Shown here: positions 48,301-55,296 of the stretch, piece after piece
Layout: every line of letters begins with the position of its first letter
How positions within the stretch are numbered: the stretch's first letter is position 1
Source of the DNA: Rhizobium leguminosarum
Lineage (GTDB): Bacteria; Pseudomonadota; Alphaproteobacteria; Rhizobiales; Rhizobiaceae
Direction of reading: 5' to 3'
Length of the DNA: 64,000 nucleotides
Assembly (NCBI RefSeq): GCF_001679785.1
Contig: NZ_CP016286.1
Coordinates: 4,908,501-4,972,500 of the forward strand
Program-made: the position numbers and the translations under genes
Notes under the pieces: generated by a model
What the model saw: the letters and a program-made list of their open reading frames with translations, nothing else
Databases searched by the model: none
Told to the model about the DNA's origin: nothing

Positions 48301-48424
48301 TCTCGACGCCGGGCTCGACTTCGACCTCACCGAAAGCGCCATCCTCGGCATCGCCTATTCCGGCCAGATTGCCGATAATGCGCAGCAGCATGGGGCCAAA
48401 GCGACGCTGTCGGTGAAATTCTAA
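45374..48424 (+). CDS. Type V autotransporter (repeat passenger plus beta-barrel)
   Basis: A 1016-residue protein. The signal peptide spans residues 1-23 and ends AQ before VITG. The passenger begins with five repeats of about 50 residues (TLTIxNGGTVxxxxGYIG ... VTVTGxGSTWTN ... LYVG), then autotransporter-associated beta-strand repeats (GTLTLSGTSSYTGVTTVEAGTLQ). The C-terminal 260 residues form a 12-strand barrel (FWSTAFGGASETH ... TLSVKF) ending in Phe, as BamA clients do. The ATG at 45374 is preferred because AAGGG lies six bases upstream; earlier in-frame starts exist at 45332 and 45368. It probably acts as a surface adhesin; no protease or lipase motif is visible. Confidence 0.92.
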   Translation: MLRLAGLASTAALVLAVGPGWAQVITGNDTEIVDGNDPGGTGAGTQPSPWTINTDLIVGDQNGDDAALVIRNGGTVSNDIGVLGVHPGAAGTVTVTGAGSTWTNADDLYVGHQGTGTLTIEDGAAVNNAFGYIGYFSGASGTVTVTGTGSTWTNAQDLYIGDSGTGTLTISNGGTVSSASGYISNDSTAIGEVIVTGTNSIWINSSYVSVGEAGAGTLTISNGGSVIDSEGYVGFSSNASGVVSVTGAGSSWINSGALFVGVFGSGSVTVDSGGTVSASEVIIADDSGATGTVRIAGSDANGRGVLETGYIERGDGDADLVFDGGILSATGNEANFLRDFNAGEVTIDAGGAFIDTNGFAVGIATDLQGAGDLTKQSSGTLTLSGTSSYTGVTTVEAGTLQAGSAGAFVQNGAYAVNGGIFDLGGFDLTMGELSGSGGEIAIGSAELTLDQASNTTYGGIFSGSGDVMMLGSGTLRLTGNSSGFAGTTTVSDGRLIVNGNLGGILMMTGGTLAGSGHIGTVTAGAGVTIAPGNSIGTLTIGGNLTFDPSSTYEVEVDPAGTASDLISVTGTAFLNGASVAHVGMNGDYQPFSTYTILTAAGGINGTFGAVTSDYAFLSADLSYDLNNVYLEIERNDVRFSDMARTRNQVATAEAAENLGTGNDIYDAIVTLPDDDEPLIQASYDALSGEIHASIKTALITQSLFVREAANERLRSAFGDAGVGMIPIQAFWPGGPELIVADPSGAPVFWSTAFGGASETHTDGNAATFNHRTGGFLAGVDATFDDVRLGLMAGYSNSQFDPRHRSSSGSSNDYHLGLYAGTQWGGLAFRTGLAHTWHEIETSRSVALGSFEDRLEASYNAGTLQAFAELGYRFEAAAASFEPFVNLAHVGIRTAGFTEQGGAAALDSSSRTTNTTITTLGLHADMKIRLGETNATLRGMSGWRHAAGGIVPVSTHAFAGGDAFTVAGVPVAENAFVLDAGLDFDLTESAILGIAYSGQIADNAQQHGAKATLSVKF
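45570..46320 (+). repeat. Five tandem 150-bp repeats in the autotransporter passenger
   Basis: Each unit encodes about 50 residues with the plan TLTIxNGG, then SGxVTVTGxGSxW, then a (L/V)xVGxxGxG end. The units are diverged in DNA, so the duplication is old. Confidence 0.8.
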
Positions 48425-48442
48425 AAACGTTCCGAAATACGA

Positions 48443-48520
48443 GATGCATTGCAGCGCTCCCGCGTCTTTTCAGACGCGTAAGGACATTGCAACACTTTGA
48501 GTTGCAGCATAATGCCGTAG
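48443..48520 (-). repeat. RIME-like mosaic repeat, partial inverted copy downstream of the autotransporter
   Basis: Read on the minus strand it has the core GCAACTCAAAGTGTTGCAATG and the hairpin ACGCGTC-tgaaaa-GACGCGG. It lacks the first hairpin. Its orientation is opposite to the copy at 45021, so the pair brackets the autotransporter gene. Confidence 0.65.
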
Positions 48521-48634
48521 AGCCCCGTTTTTCATACGCTTTTGCCGGTCGTTAAAATGCGAGTGTTTCCATTTACCGCCGATGAAGACCTGCATGTCAT
48601 GCCTTCCGCCGCGAACAAAAAGAATGGGAACGAC

Positions 48635-49276
48635 ATGGGCGCGGAAAGCATGGATCGCATCGGCTTGCGCAGGAAGCCGAAGCAGGAGCGCAGCATCCAG
48701 AGGCTGGACCTCATTCTCGCTGCCGCCGCCAAGATCATCGCCAAAAAGGGCGTCAGCGCCATGCGAATGACGGAACTCGCCATTGCCGCCAAGGTACCGA
48801 TCGGTTCGGTTTACCAGTATTTCCCGGAGAAGGCGGCAATCGTCAAAGCCCTGTTCGACCAGCACGCCTCGGCGATCCAGGCGAAGACGGCGGCGATGTT
48901 TACCGACGTCCAGTCACTCGACCAGGCGCTGGACCGCGTCTGCGCCATCATCGACTGGTATTACGAGTCCTACCACAACGATCCTGTCTATCTCGGCGTC
49001 TGGATGGGAACGGAGACCGATCAGGATCTGTTGCAGCTGAATATCGAACATAGCAGCCGCGTCGCCGGCATCTTCCATGACGCCGTGCGCCAGCTGGCTC
49101 CCGACCTTTGCGACGAAGAAATGTATGCGCGCACTTACCTGTTCAGCCACCTGATCGGCGCCGTCATCCGGCTTGCCGCCGTGAGCGAGGAGGCCCTGGC
49201 GCGGCGCATGCTCGATGAATGGAAGCGCGTCATTCGCGCCTCCCTTTTCGCCACCACGGTACAGCGCGCTGCCTGA
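48635..49276 (+). CDS. TetR-family transcriptional regulator
   Basis: A protein of about 213 residues. The N-terminal helix-turn-helix (RLDLILAAAAKIIAKKGVSAMRMTELAIAAKVPIGSVYQYFPEK) is typical of TetR, and the C-terminal half is the ligand/dimer domain. Several in-frame starts exist (48557, 48599, 48635); the last has GGGA eight bases upstream and gives normal family length. It lies on the same strand behind the autotransporter, separated by a repeat. The target genes are unknown. Confidence 0.88.
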   Translation: MGAESMDRIGLRRKPKQERSIQRLDLILAAAAKIIAKKGVSAMRMTELAIAAKVPIGSVYQYFPEKAAIVKALFDQHASAIQAKTAAMFTDVQSLDQALDRVCAIIDWYYESYHNDPVYLGVWMGTETDQDLLQLNIEHSSRVAGIFHDAVRQLAPDLCDEEMYARTYLFSHLIGAVIRLAAVSEEALARRMLDEWKRVIRASLFATTVQRAA

Positions 49277-49282
49277 GAGTTC

Positions 49283-50239
49283 TTACCAGCTTGGTACCAT
49301 ATTGGCCGCCTTCAGCCGCGGATAAAGGCGCGCCTGGGCGGATTTGACGTCCGCCTCGAGGCTGTCGTCGACGACAGTGGGCGTGATATTGTCGAGGCAG
49401 GCGGTGATATGCGCCGTGATCGCGTTCATTAGCGAGAGCGAAACGCCCGGCCGCTTCATGATGCCGATCTGCACCGGCGGCAGCGCCGGGAAGCCGTCCG
49501 CCTGGCTCAGCACCTTCATGCCTGTCCGCAGCGCCGATTCCGGCATGACCGAAACCGCCATGCCGGCAAGCACGGCAGCGGCAACGACGGTGCAGGACCA
49601 GCTGGTGAACAGGATCTGGTGCTCGCGTCCCACAGCATCGAGCGCCGAGCAGGCGAGCTGGCGCCACTGGCAATCGCGCCGGCCGACGGCAAGCGGCACC
49701 GGGGCGTCGTCGCGGATCGGATGGTTGGCCGAACCCACCCAGCAGAGCGGCTCGGTTCTCACCACATCGGACATGCGCTCGCGCGGATTGTGGGTGACGA
49801 GCGCGATGTCGAGTTCGCCCTTGTGCATGCGCTCGGCCAGATCCACCGAGGGCTCGCAGACGATGTAGAGCTCGACATTCGGATGCGTCTTGGCGAAGCG
49901 GCCGATGATTTCGGGCATGTAGCGGTCGGCATAATCGTCCGGCGTACCGATGCGCAGCATCCCCTCCAGCCTGTTGTCGTCGAAAGCAGCAATCGCCTCA
50001 TTGTTGAGGCGGATGATGCGCCGGGCATAGTTGAGCAGCTTTTCTCCCTCGACCGTCAGCCGATTGCCGCGCCCGTCCTTGATGAACAGCTGCTTGCCGA
50101 TGCGCTCCTCAAGACGGCGCATCTGCATGGAGACGGCCGATTGGGTCTTGTAGACCCTGTCGGCGGCCTTGGTGAAGCTGCCGGAATCGACGATGGCGAT
50201 AAAAGTCTGCAATTGGTCGAGATCAAGAGGCGCGGACAT
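49283..50239 (-). CDS. LysR-family transcriptional regulator
   Basis: A 318-residue LTTR with an N-terminal winged helix (LDQLQTFIAIVDSGSFTKAADRVYKTQSAVSMQMRRLEE) and a periplasmic-binding-protein-like effector domain (about residues 90-300). The ATG at 50239 is preferred because GGTGAAAA sits before it; an ATG at 50251 is in frame. It is divergent from the DUF1127 gene, the usual arrangement for an LTTR and its target. The TetR gene converges on it, with only six bases between them. Confidence 0.92.
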   Translation of the reverse strand: MSAPLDLDQLQTFIAIVDSGSFTKAADRVYKTQSAVSMQMRRLEERIGKQLFIKDGRGNRLTVEGEKLLNYARRIIRLNNEAIAAFDDNRLEGMLRIGTPDDYADRYMPEIIGRFAKTHPNVELYIVCEPSVDLAERMHKGELDIALVTHNPRERMSDVVRTEPLCWVGSANHPIRDDAPVPLAVGRRDCQWRQLACSALDAVGREHQILFTSWSCTVVAAAVLAGMAVSVMPESALRTGMKVLSQADGFPALPPVQIGIMKRPGVSLSLMNAITAHITACLDNITPTVVDDSLEADVKSAQARLYPRLKAANMVPSW

Positions 50240-50262
50240 GTTTTCACCCATAAAGATAGCTG

Positions 50263-50273
50263 ATGATAATCAT
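50263..50273. promoter_or_regulatory. Palindrome in front of the LysR gene (candidate operator)
   Basis: ATGAT-A-ATCAT is a perfect 11-base palindrome just upstream of the LTTR start, in the divergent intergenic region with the DUF1127 gene. LTTR sites are often short AT-rich dyads of this kind. No experimental support. Confidence 0.3.
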
Positions 50274-50452
50274 TAGAAACATTCGTTGGACTGATCAATA
50301 GGTCTTTGGCATCTTCGGGATGCAAATCAAGCAAAGTGAAGGACAGACACCCTGCCTGTCCGAGCCAATTCAGCCTTGCTCCTTCCCGTGCGACCTCGCG
50401 GGAGGGGTGGGTTGTTGCGCGCCAAAAGAAAATCGAAAGAAAGGAGAGTCCC

Positions 50453-50752
50453 ATGCGCATGACAGATCGGACAATAGAACTCGACTGTGGCAAGCTCACC
50501 CCGACGTTTTCCCAGCGTCTGGCAGCAGGCCTCGCACCGTTGACCTCCCTCTTTCGCGGGTTCCGCAATCGAATGGAGATCAACACGCTGCACGATCTGA
50601 GCGACGCTCAGCTGAGGGATATCGGCCTTAGCAGGGCCGACCTGACCTCCGCGTTCCTGGCGTCGACCTTCTTCGAGGACCCGTCGGAACATCTGACGCG
50701 CTCGGCGCGCAATCGCTGGCGCCTGTCGTTCTTCCGCTCCCACGAAGAGTAG
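50453..50752 (+). CDS. DUF1127 (YjiS-like) small protein
   Basis: A 99-residue protein whose middle (NRMEINTLHDLSDAQLRDIGLSRADL) is the Arg-rich DUF1127 helix pair ending in the typical LRDIGL. Such proteins are abundant in alphaproteobacteria; some bind RNA and affect phosphate and carbon metabolism in Agrobacterium. AAGGAGAG precedes the ATG at 50453, giving a strong ribosome site. A clear terminator follows at 50801, so it is a single-gene transcript, probably controlled by the divergent LysR protein. Confidence 0.9.
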   Translation: MRMTDRTIELDCGKLTPTFSQRLAAGLAPLTSLFRGFRNRMEINTLHDLSDAQLRDIGLSRADLTSAFLASTFFEDPSEHLTRSARNRWRLSFFRSHEE

Positions 50753-50800
50753 GAGCGTCGAGTTTCCCCGCAGGGTGATAGCCAATAGCCCTGCCGCTTG

Positions 50801-50841
50801 ACCCGGTGATCGGCTTTCCCAAGCCATCTCCGGGTTTTTTT
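50801..50841 (+). terminator. Rho-independent terminator of the DUF1127 gene
   Basis: ACCCGG...GGCTT pairs with AAGCC...CCGGGT around a TCCC loop with small internal mismatches, followed by seven Ts. Confidence 0.85.
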
Positions 50842-50846
50842 ATGCG

Positions 50847-51010
50847 CGAAAGCATGTCGCGCTAAAGTGTGCGCGGTTTTGCGATAACGACATGCGCAAA
50901 AATCTAAAGCATGTCGCGCAAAAGTGTGTCGCGGTTTTGCGGCAACGATATGCGAGAAACCAAGGACCTAAAGCGTGGCAAGCGAATCGGAAAGATCGCG
51001 ACGCGCTTCA
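50847..51010. repeat. Composite dispersed repeat: tandem AGCATGTCGCGC units plus AAAGCG/CGCTT unit
   Basis: An AGCATGTCGCGCxAAAGTGTG...GCGGTTTTGCG motif occurs twice in tandem (from about 50851 and 50909). It is followed by CCTAAAGCGTGGCAAGCG...GATCGCGACGCGCTT. Both modules resemble repeats found between genes throughout Rhizobium chromosomes. The segment lies between the DUF1127 terminator and the end of the DUF937 gene. Confidence 0.65.
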
Positions 51011-51015
51011 GAGCG

Positions 51016-51876
51016 CTATTCGCTCTTTTCCGAAGAGGGCTTCGGCCGATAGGTTTCGAAGATCGCTTCCAGGTTCCGCTGGTAGTTCTTCTGCACTTCC
51101 AGCCCGCTGTCGAACATGGCGTTCAGCATCTCGGTATAGCTGTCTGCAGCGGCCTTCGCCTCTTCGTGTGGCGCTTCCGGCATCTTGGTCGTGGTCTGGG
51201 GCTTTGGCTGCTGGCCGAGCCCGCCCATCATCTCCTGGAAGGCCTTGGCGAAAGGATTGTCGAGGAAGGGGTTCGGCGTCTGCGTTGCCGCAGGCTTCGG
51301 CACCGAAAACATCTGCTGCATCGCCTGCGTAAAGGGATTGTCGAAGACGCTGGGCTCTGAGGCCGGCTTCGGCGCGAAGCCGGTACTCTCAAGCCATTTC
51401 TGGATGGTCTCGCCCATCGCCGTATTGACGAAAGGATTGACCGGCGAGGCCATCTGGCCGGTCGTCTGCTTGAAGAGCCCGCCCATCAGCGTATCGGCGA
51501 GCACCGGCAGCATCCGCTTGTAAATGTCCTGGCCGATGCCGGTCATCTGCGCCGCCTGGGCGGCGACCGCGCGCGAAACCTCCTTCGAGCCGAAGAGTTG
51601 GGCAAGGATGTTGTTGCCGTCGGAAATACCCTCCGGCGTGAAGGCCCGGTTCATATCCTCGAAATATCGCGCATAGTTGCCGGAGGAGACCGCCTGCATC
51701 AGCCCGACGAAATCATAGGGATTGCTGGTGCTGCGTTTCAGCCCGGCGGAAAAGGCCGGCATCAGCGCCGCCATCGCCTTCGTCGCCTGTTCCTGCGCAA
51801 GGTTGAACTGCCGGGCGATCGCTTCCATCGCCGCCCCGTTCTGCGCCTGCATCATCATGTCGAAGAGTGGCAGCAT
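51016..51876 (-). CDS. DUF937-domain protein
   Basis: A 286-residue protein. Its first 150 residues match the DUF937/YidB pattern (LPLFDMMMQAQNGAAMEAIARQFNLAQEQATKAMAALMPAFSAGLKR, then LAQLFGSKEVSRAVAAQAAQMTGI and MLPVLADTLMGGL). The C-terminal third is proline-rich with repeated NPFxxAxQxM segments. The ATG at 51876 fits the family start; the frame upstream is not conserved. The biochemical role of this family is unknown. It is probably cytoplasmic. Confidence 0.85.
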   Translation of the reverse strand: MLPLFDMMMQAQNGAAMEAIARQFNLAQEQATKAMAALMPAFSAGLKRSTSNPYDFVGLMQAVSSGNYARYFEDMNRAFTPEGISDGNNILAQLFGSKEVSRAVAAQAAQMTGIGQDIYKRMLPVLADTLMGGLFKQTTGQMASPVNPFVNTAMGETIQKWLESTGFAPKPASEPSVFDNPFTQAMQQMFSVPKPAATQTPNPFLDNPFAKAFQEMMGGLGQQPKPQTTTKMPEAPHEEAKAAADSYTEMLNAMFDSGLEVQKNYQRNLEAIFETYRPKPSSEKSE

Positions 51877-52073
51877 GGAAGTCCCTTTCCCCCGGTCGTG
51901 ACGCGTTGTAACGCCACTATAACCGGAAATGGCAATGCGCAAACGGCTTTTTGCCATAAGAACTTAGCCGGATGAGGCGAAAGCGGCCATAACGACGGCC
52001 GGCCGTCACCCTCCATCGGCCTATATGGTATGCTCATCGGAAACCGATCCCTGCGCGCCGGCGTTCTTCTTCC

Positions 52074-52958
52074 ATGGCCGAAACCAAATCCTCCACTGGT
52101 CACGACGAGGCGCCACCGAATGAAGACGGTGCGAAGCCGGGCGCCGACATTTCCTTCCCCTATGACAGGATGACCGTCGAGCAATTCCGAAGACGCTTCC
52201 CCCGTGCCCGCTGGAGTGATGCCCGCAAGGCCTGGTTCGTTCCCGGGCGGACGGCGTCCCGCCGCATCGGGCAATGGCTTGCCGAGATGGAGGCTGAAGC
52301 CGACGCCCATGCCGATGCGAAGGGCCGCGACGCCTTCGCCTTCGATCCCATCGACAGTCCTTACCTTGAACTCGGCAAGGCAGGCTTTCGAATCCGCACG
52401 CCGTATTCAAAGACCGTCGTCGACGAACTGCGCGAGGTGCCATTCTCGCGATGGGACGGCGATCTCAAGCTATGGCACGTTCCCTTCCGGTCCTATGAGG
52501 AACTCAGACGCCGGTGGGCGGAGATCGAGGCGGCGGCGCGCAGAAACGAGCCGGAGGAGAGACGACGTCGAGCCGAGGAGCGGAAAGGGACCGAACGGGA
52601 TGTGCGCAGCAAGCTCCGCTCTGCGGAACGAAAGCGTCATCGCTACCCGCTTCAGAGCGACCACTTGCCGCCGATAGGCCGTCCCGTGGTCACCGCCTAT
52701 GGAATCGTCGTGTTTACCGAAATATCAGGTGAGTTGGTCGACCCGAACGTCGTTGCGGACTTCTATCTCGGCGTGACCGAGGACCACGTCTGGGGATATT
52801 GGCGGATCCCCACATTGGAAGAACTCGTCCGCACCTGGCCTGCGAAGTTGCCACCAGTTCAAGACGCCGAGTGGTGGCTGCCGACGATCGAGGAACTAAG
52901 GCCCGCCCGTCGCACGGCAAGATCGCGCGAAGCCAGAAAGCGCGCGAAGGCGCCGTGA
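52074..52958 (+). CDS. Protein with two HARP-like modules
   Basis: A 294-residue protein. Residues 27-72 (ISFPYDRMTVEQFRRRFPRARW, then KAWFVPG) and 104-152 (FRIRTPYSKTVVDELREVPFSRW, then LKLWHVPFRSYEELRRRW) repeat one pattern: a strand with PY, a helix, an invariant RW, and a K-x-W-x-V-P strand. This resembles the HARP domain of SMARCAL1/HepA-type annealing helicases, which binds forked DNA. A highly charged Arg/Glu helix follows (155-190), then a C-terminal part of unknown fold. No helicase motif is present. A DNA- or RNA-binding role is inferred. Confidence 0.7.
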   Translation: MAETKSSTGHDEAPPNEDGAKPGADISFPYDRMTVEQFRRRFPRARWSDARKAWFVPGRTASRRIGQWLAEMEAEADAHADAKGRDAFAFDPIDSPYLELGKAGFRIRTPYSKTVVDELREVPFSRWDGDLKLWHVPFRSYEELRRRWAEIEAAARRNEPEERRRRAEERKGTERDVRSKLRSAERKRHRYPLQSDHLPPIGRPVVTAYGIVVFTEISGELVDPNVVADFYLGVTEDHVWGYWRIPTLEELVRTWPAKLPPVQDAEWWLPTIEELRPARRTARSREARKRAKAP

Positions 52959-52971
52959 CCACAGCTTGCTA

Positions 52972-53012
52972 CTGCATATTCCTTGAATCGATTCCGATTT
53001 AGGGAATTCAGG
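52972..53012. repeat. RIME-like first hairpin only
   Basis: ATTCCTTGAATCG and CGATTTAGGGAAT form an imperfect inverted repeat (11 of 13 pairs), preceded by CTGCAT. It matches the first hairpin of the repeat at 38890 and sits between the convergent HARP-like and gshA genes. Confidence 0.6.
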
Positions 53013-53020
53013 GGCTCAGT

Positions 53021-54394
53021 TCAGTACTGATAGTCCTCGAACACCGGTTCGACCGAGCCCTGCCAGCGGCCGTGATAGAGCGACAGCAGATCCTCGGCGA
53101 GCGTCGCCTTTTTGGCGAGCACTTCTTCGAGCGGCGCCAGGAAGATGCTCTCGTCCTGGCCTTCCCGGTTGAGCCTGCCTCGCGCCTTGAGGCCGGCCCG
53201 TGAAATGCCGATCACCTCGCGCGCCATGTCGAAGAGCGGGTGTCCGCGGAATTGCGCCTTCAACCCTTCGGCGGGAACGGCGTTGCGCAGCGCACCGACC
53301 TCGGCAAAGCTCCAATCCTTGGTCAGTTCGTCGGCGGCTTCGAGTGCGGCATCGTCGTAGAGCAGGCCGACCCAGAAGGCCGGCAAGGCACAGATGCGGC
53401 GCCATGGGCCGCCGTCGGCGCCGCGCATTTCGAGGAAACGCTTCAGCCGCACGTCGGGGAAGAGTGTCGAAAGATGGTTCGTCCAGTCGCCCATCGTCGG
53501 CGCCGGATCGGCGACCTCGCCCTTCAATGCGCCATTCATGAACTGGCGGAAGGTGACATGGGTGCAGTCGTGATAGCGGCCGTCGCGGACGATGAAATAC
53601 ATCGGCGCGTCGAGCGCCCATTCGGCATAGTCACGGAAGCCGAAATCGTCGCGGAAGGTGAAATCGAGCAGGCCGGCGCGCCGGTTGTCGACATCGCGCC
53701 AGATATCGCCGCGCCAAGAGAGCAGCCCGTTCGGTTTGCCCTCGGTAAAGGGCGAGGATGCGAAAAGCGCGGTCGCCAGCGATTGCAGCTTCATCGAGAC
53801 ACGCATCTTCTTGCGCATGTCGGCTTCCGAGGAGAAGTCGAGATTCACCTGGATCGTGCAGGTGCGGTACATCATGTCGAGACCCTGGGTACCGACCTTC
53901 GGCATATAGCGGGTCATGATCTCGTAGCGTGATTTCGGCATCTGCGGGGTTTCCGCATAGGTCCATTTCGGACTGCCGCCGATGCCGAGGAAGCGGATGC
54001 CCATCGGTTCGGCGATTTCGCGCAGCGTCGCCAGATGCTGGTTCGATTCCCGACAGGTCTCGTGGATCGTCTCCAGCGGTGCGCCGGAGAGTTCGAACTG
54101 GCCGCCTGGCTCGATCGAGATCGCGCCCATGCCGTTCTGCTCGGCAAGCCCGATGATGTTGCCGCCGTCGGTGATCGGCTCCCAGCCGCTTTTTTTCTGC
54201 AGGCCGGTCAGGAGGGCCGAAATGCTGGCATCGCCAAAATAGGGAACCGGGCTGTTGTCGGCGCGAAAGAAGGCGAATTTCTCGTGTTCGGTGCCGATCC
54301 GGAAGCGCTCCCGCGGCTTGTTGCCCGCGGCGATATAATCGGTCAGATCCTGGACCGAAGAGAGCGGTGTCTGGTCGGTAGTGTCGCGGGCCAT
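53021..54394 (-). CDS. gshA: Glutamate-cysteine ligase (plant/alphaproteobacterial class)
   Basis: A 457-residue enzyme. It has FRIGTEHEKFAFF (ATP/Mg Glu), ISIEPGGQFELSGAP, the SRYEIMTRYMPKVG and MYRTCTIQVNLDF blocks with conserved Cys, and a C-terminal LSLYHGRW. All are typical of the plant-like class III ligases in rhizobia. It makes gamma-glutamylcysteine, the first step to glutathione, which rhizobia need for stress tolerance and symbiosis. It is alone on its strand, downstream of a 147-bp gap from rsmE. Confidence 0.95.
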   Translation of the reverse strand: MARDTTDQTPLSSVQDLTDYIAAGNKPRERFRIGTEHEKFAFFRADNSPVPYFGDASISALLTGLQKKSGWEPITDGGNIIGLAEQNGMGAISIEPGGQFELSGAPLETIHETCRESNQHLATLREIAEPMGIRFLGIGGSPKWTYAETPQMPKSRYEIMTRYMPKVGTQGLDMMYRTCTIQVNLDFSSEADMRKKMRVSMKLQSLATALFASSPFTEGKPNGLLSWRGDIWRDVDNRRAGLLDFTFRDDFGFRDYAEWALDAPMYFIVRDGRYHDCTHVTFRQFMNGALKGEVADPAPTMGDWTNHLSTLFPDVRLKRFLEMRGADGGPWRRICALPAFWVGLLYDDAALEAADELTKDWSFAEVGALRNAVPAEGLKAQFRGHPLFDMAREVIGISRAGLKARGRLNREGQDESIFLAPLEEVLAKKATLAEDLLSLYHGRWQGSVEPVFEDYQY

Positions 54395-54541
54395 GCGGGA
54401 TACCTGTATTCAAAAAGGCGCCCAGGGGGCCGGGCAATTGGAAGGGTGATTTGGACCCAAGCCACCTATGTTGCAAGTGAAATTCTTTCAACGACGCATC
54501 AAAAAAATAGCGCCGATTTCCATGTCAACCCGTTTTCGAGG

Positions 54542-55279
54542 TCAATCCCAGTCGCCGATCGCCGCCTGCACCACCGCCAGGGCCGCAACAGCTGCCGTAT
54601 CGGCTCGCAGGATGCGCGGCCCTAGCGGAATGGCGGTGACGAAATCGAGGCTTCGCAACCGCGCCCGTTCTTCTTCCGAAAAGCCGCCTTCCGGCCCGAC
54701 GAGCAAAGCGAGATGTCTTTCCCTGATCGCCGACAGCACCGGCAGCGGGTTTTGCCCGGCATCGCCCTCGTCGCAATAGATGATGCGACGCTCGCTCGGC
54801 CAGCGGTCGAGCAGGTCGAGAAGCCTCACCGGCTCGGCCACATCGGGAATGCCGAGGATGCCGCATTGCTCCGCCGCTTCGACGACATTGGCGCGCAGCT
54901 TGTCGAGATTGGTGATCTTGCCCTGGACGTGCTGGGTCATGACCGGCTGCAGCAGGCCGGCTCCCATTTCGACCGCCTTCTGCACGAGGTAGTCCATGCG
55001 GCCGACCTTGAGCGGCGCAAAGAGGTAGTGCAGGTCGCAAGGCAGCGGCTGCGGCCGCGTCTCTTCGGTTGCCGTCAACAGGATGCGTTTGCGCGTGGGG
55101 AAGGTAAGGGTCGCCTTCCACTCGCCGTCGCGGCCGTTGAAGAGCAGGATCTCCGCACCGTCCTCCATCCTCAGCACATTGCCGAGATAGTTGAACTGAT
55201 CGGCATTCGCCTCCACGACGGCGCCGCTGGAAAGCGGCGCGTCGACGAAAAGCCGTTGCATACGGAAATTGGCGCGCAT
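54542..55279 (-). CDS. rsmE: 16S rRNA (uracil1498-N3)-methyltransferase
   Basis: A 245-residue SPOUT-class protein. The N-terminal PUA-like part ([10 protein letters not shown] ... [13 protein letters not shown] [12 protein letters not shown]) is followed by [28 protein letters not shown] and the knotted SAM site [13 protein letters not shown] ... [11 protein letters not shown]. It methylates U1498 in the 30S subunit. An ATG at 55261 is a possible shorter start. Confidence 0.95.
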   Translation of the reverse strand: MRANFRMQRLFVDAPLSSGAVVEANADQFNYLGNVLRMEDGAEILLFNGRDGEWKATLTFPTRKRILLTATEETRPQPLPCDLHYLFAPLKVGRMDYLVQKAVEMGAGLLQPVMTQHVQGKITNLDKLRANVVEAAEQCGILGIPDVAEPVRLLDLLDRWPSERRIIYCDEGDAGQNPLPVLSAIRERHLALLVGPEGGFSEEERARLRSLDFVTAIPLGPRILRADTAAVAALAVVQAAIGDWD

Positions 55280-55296
55280 TTAAAAAACTCGGGATC

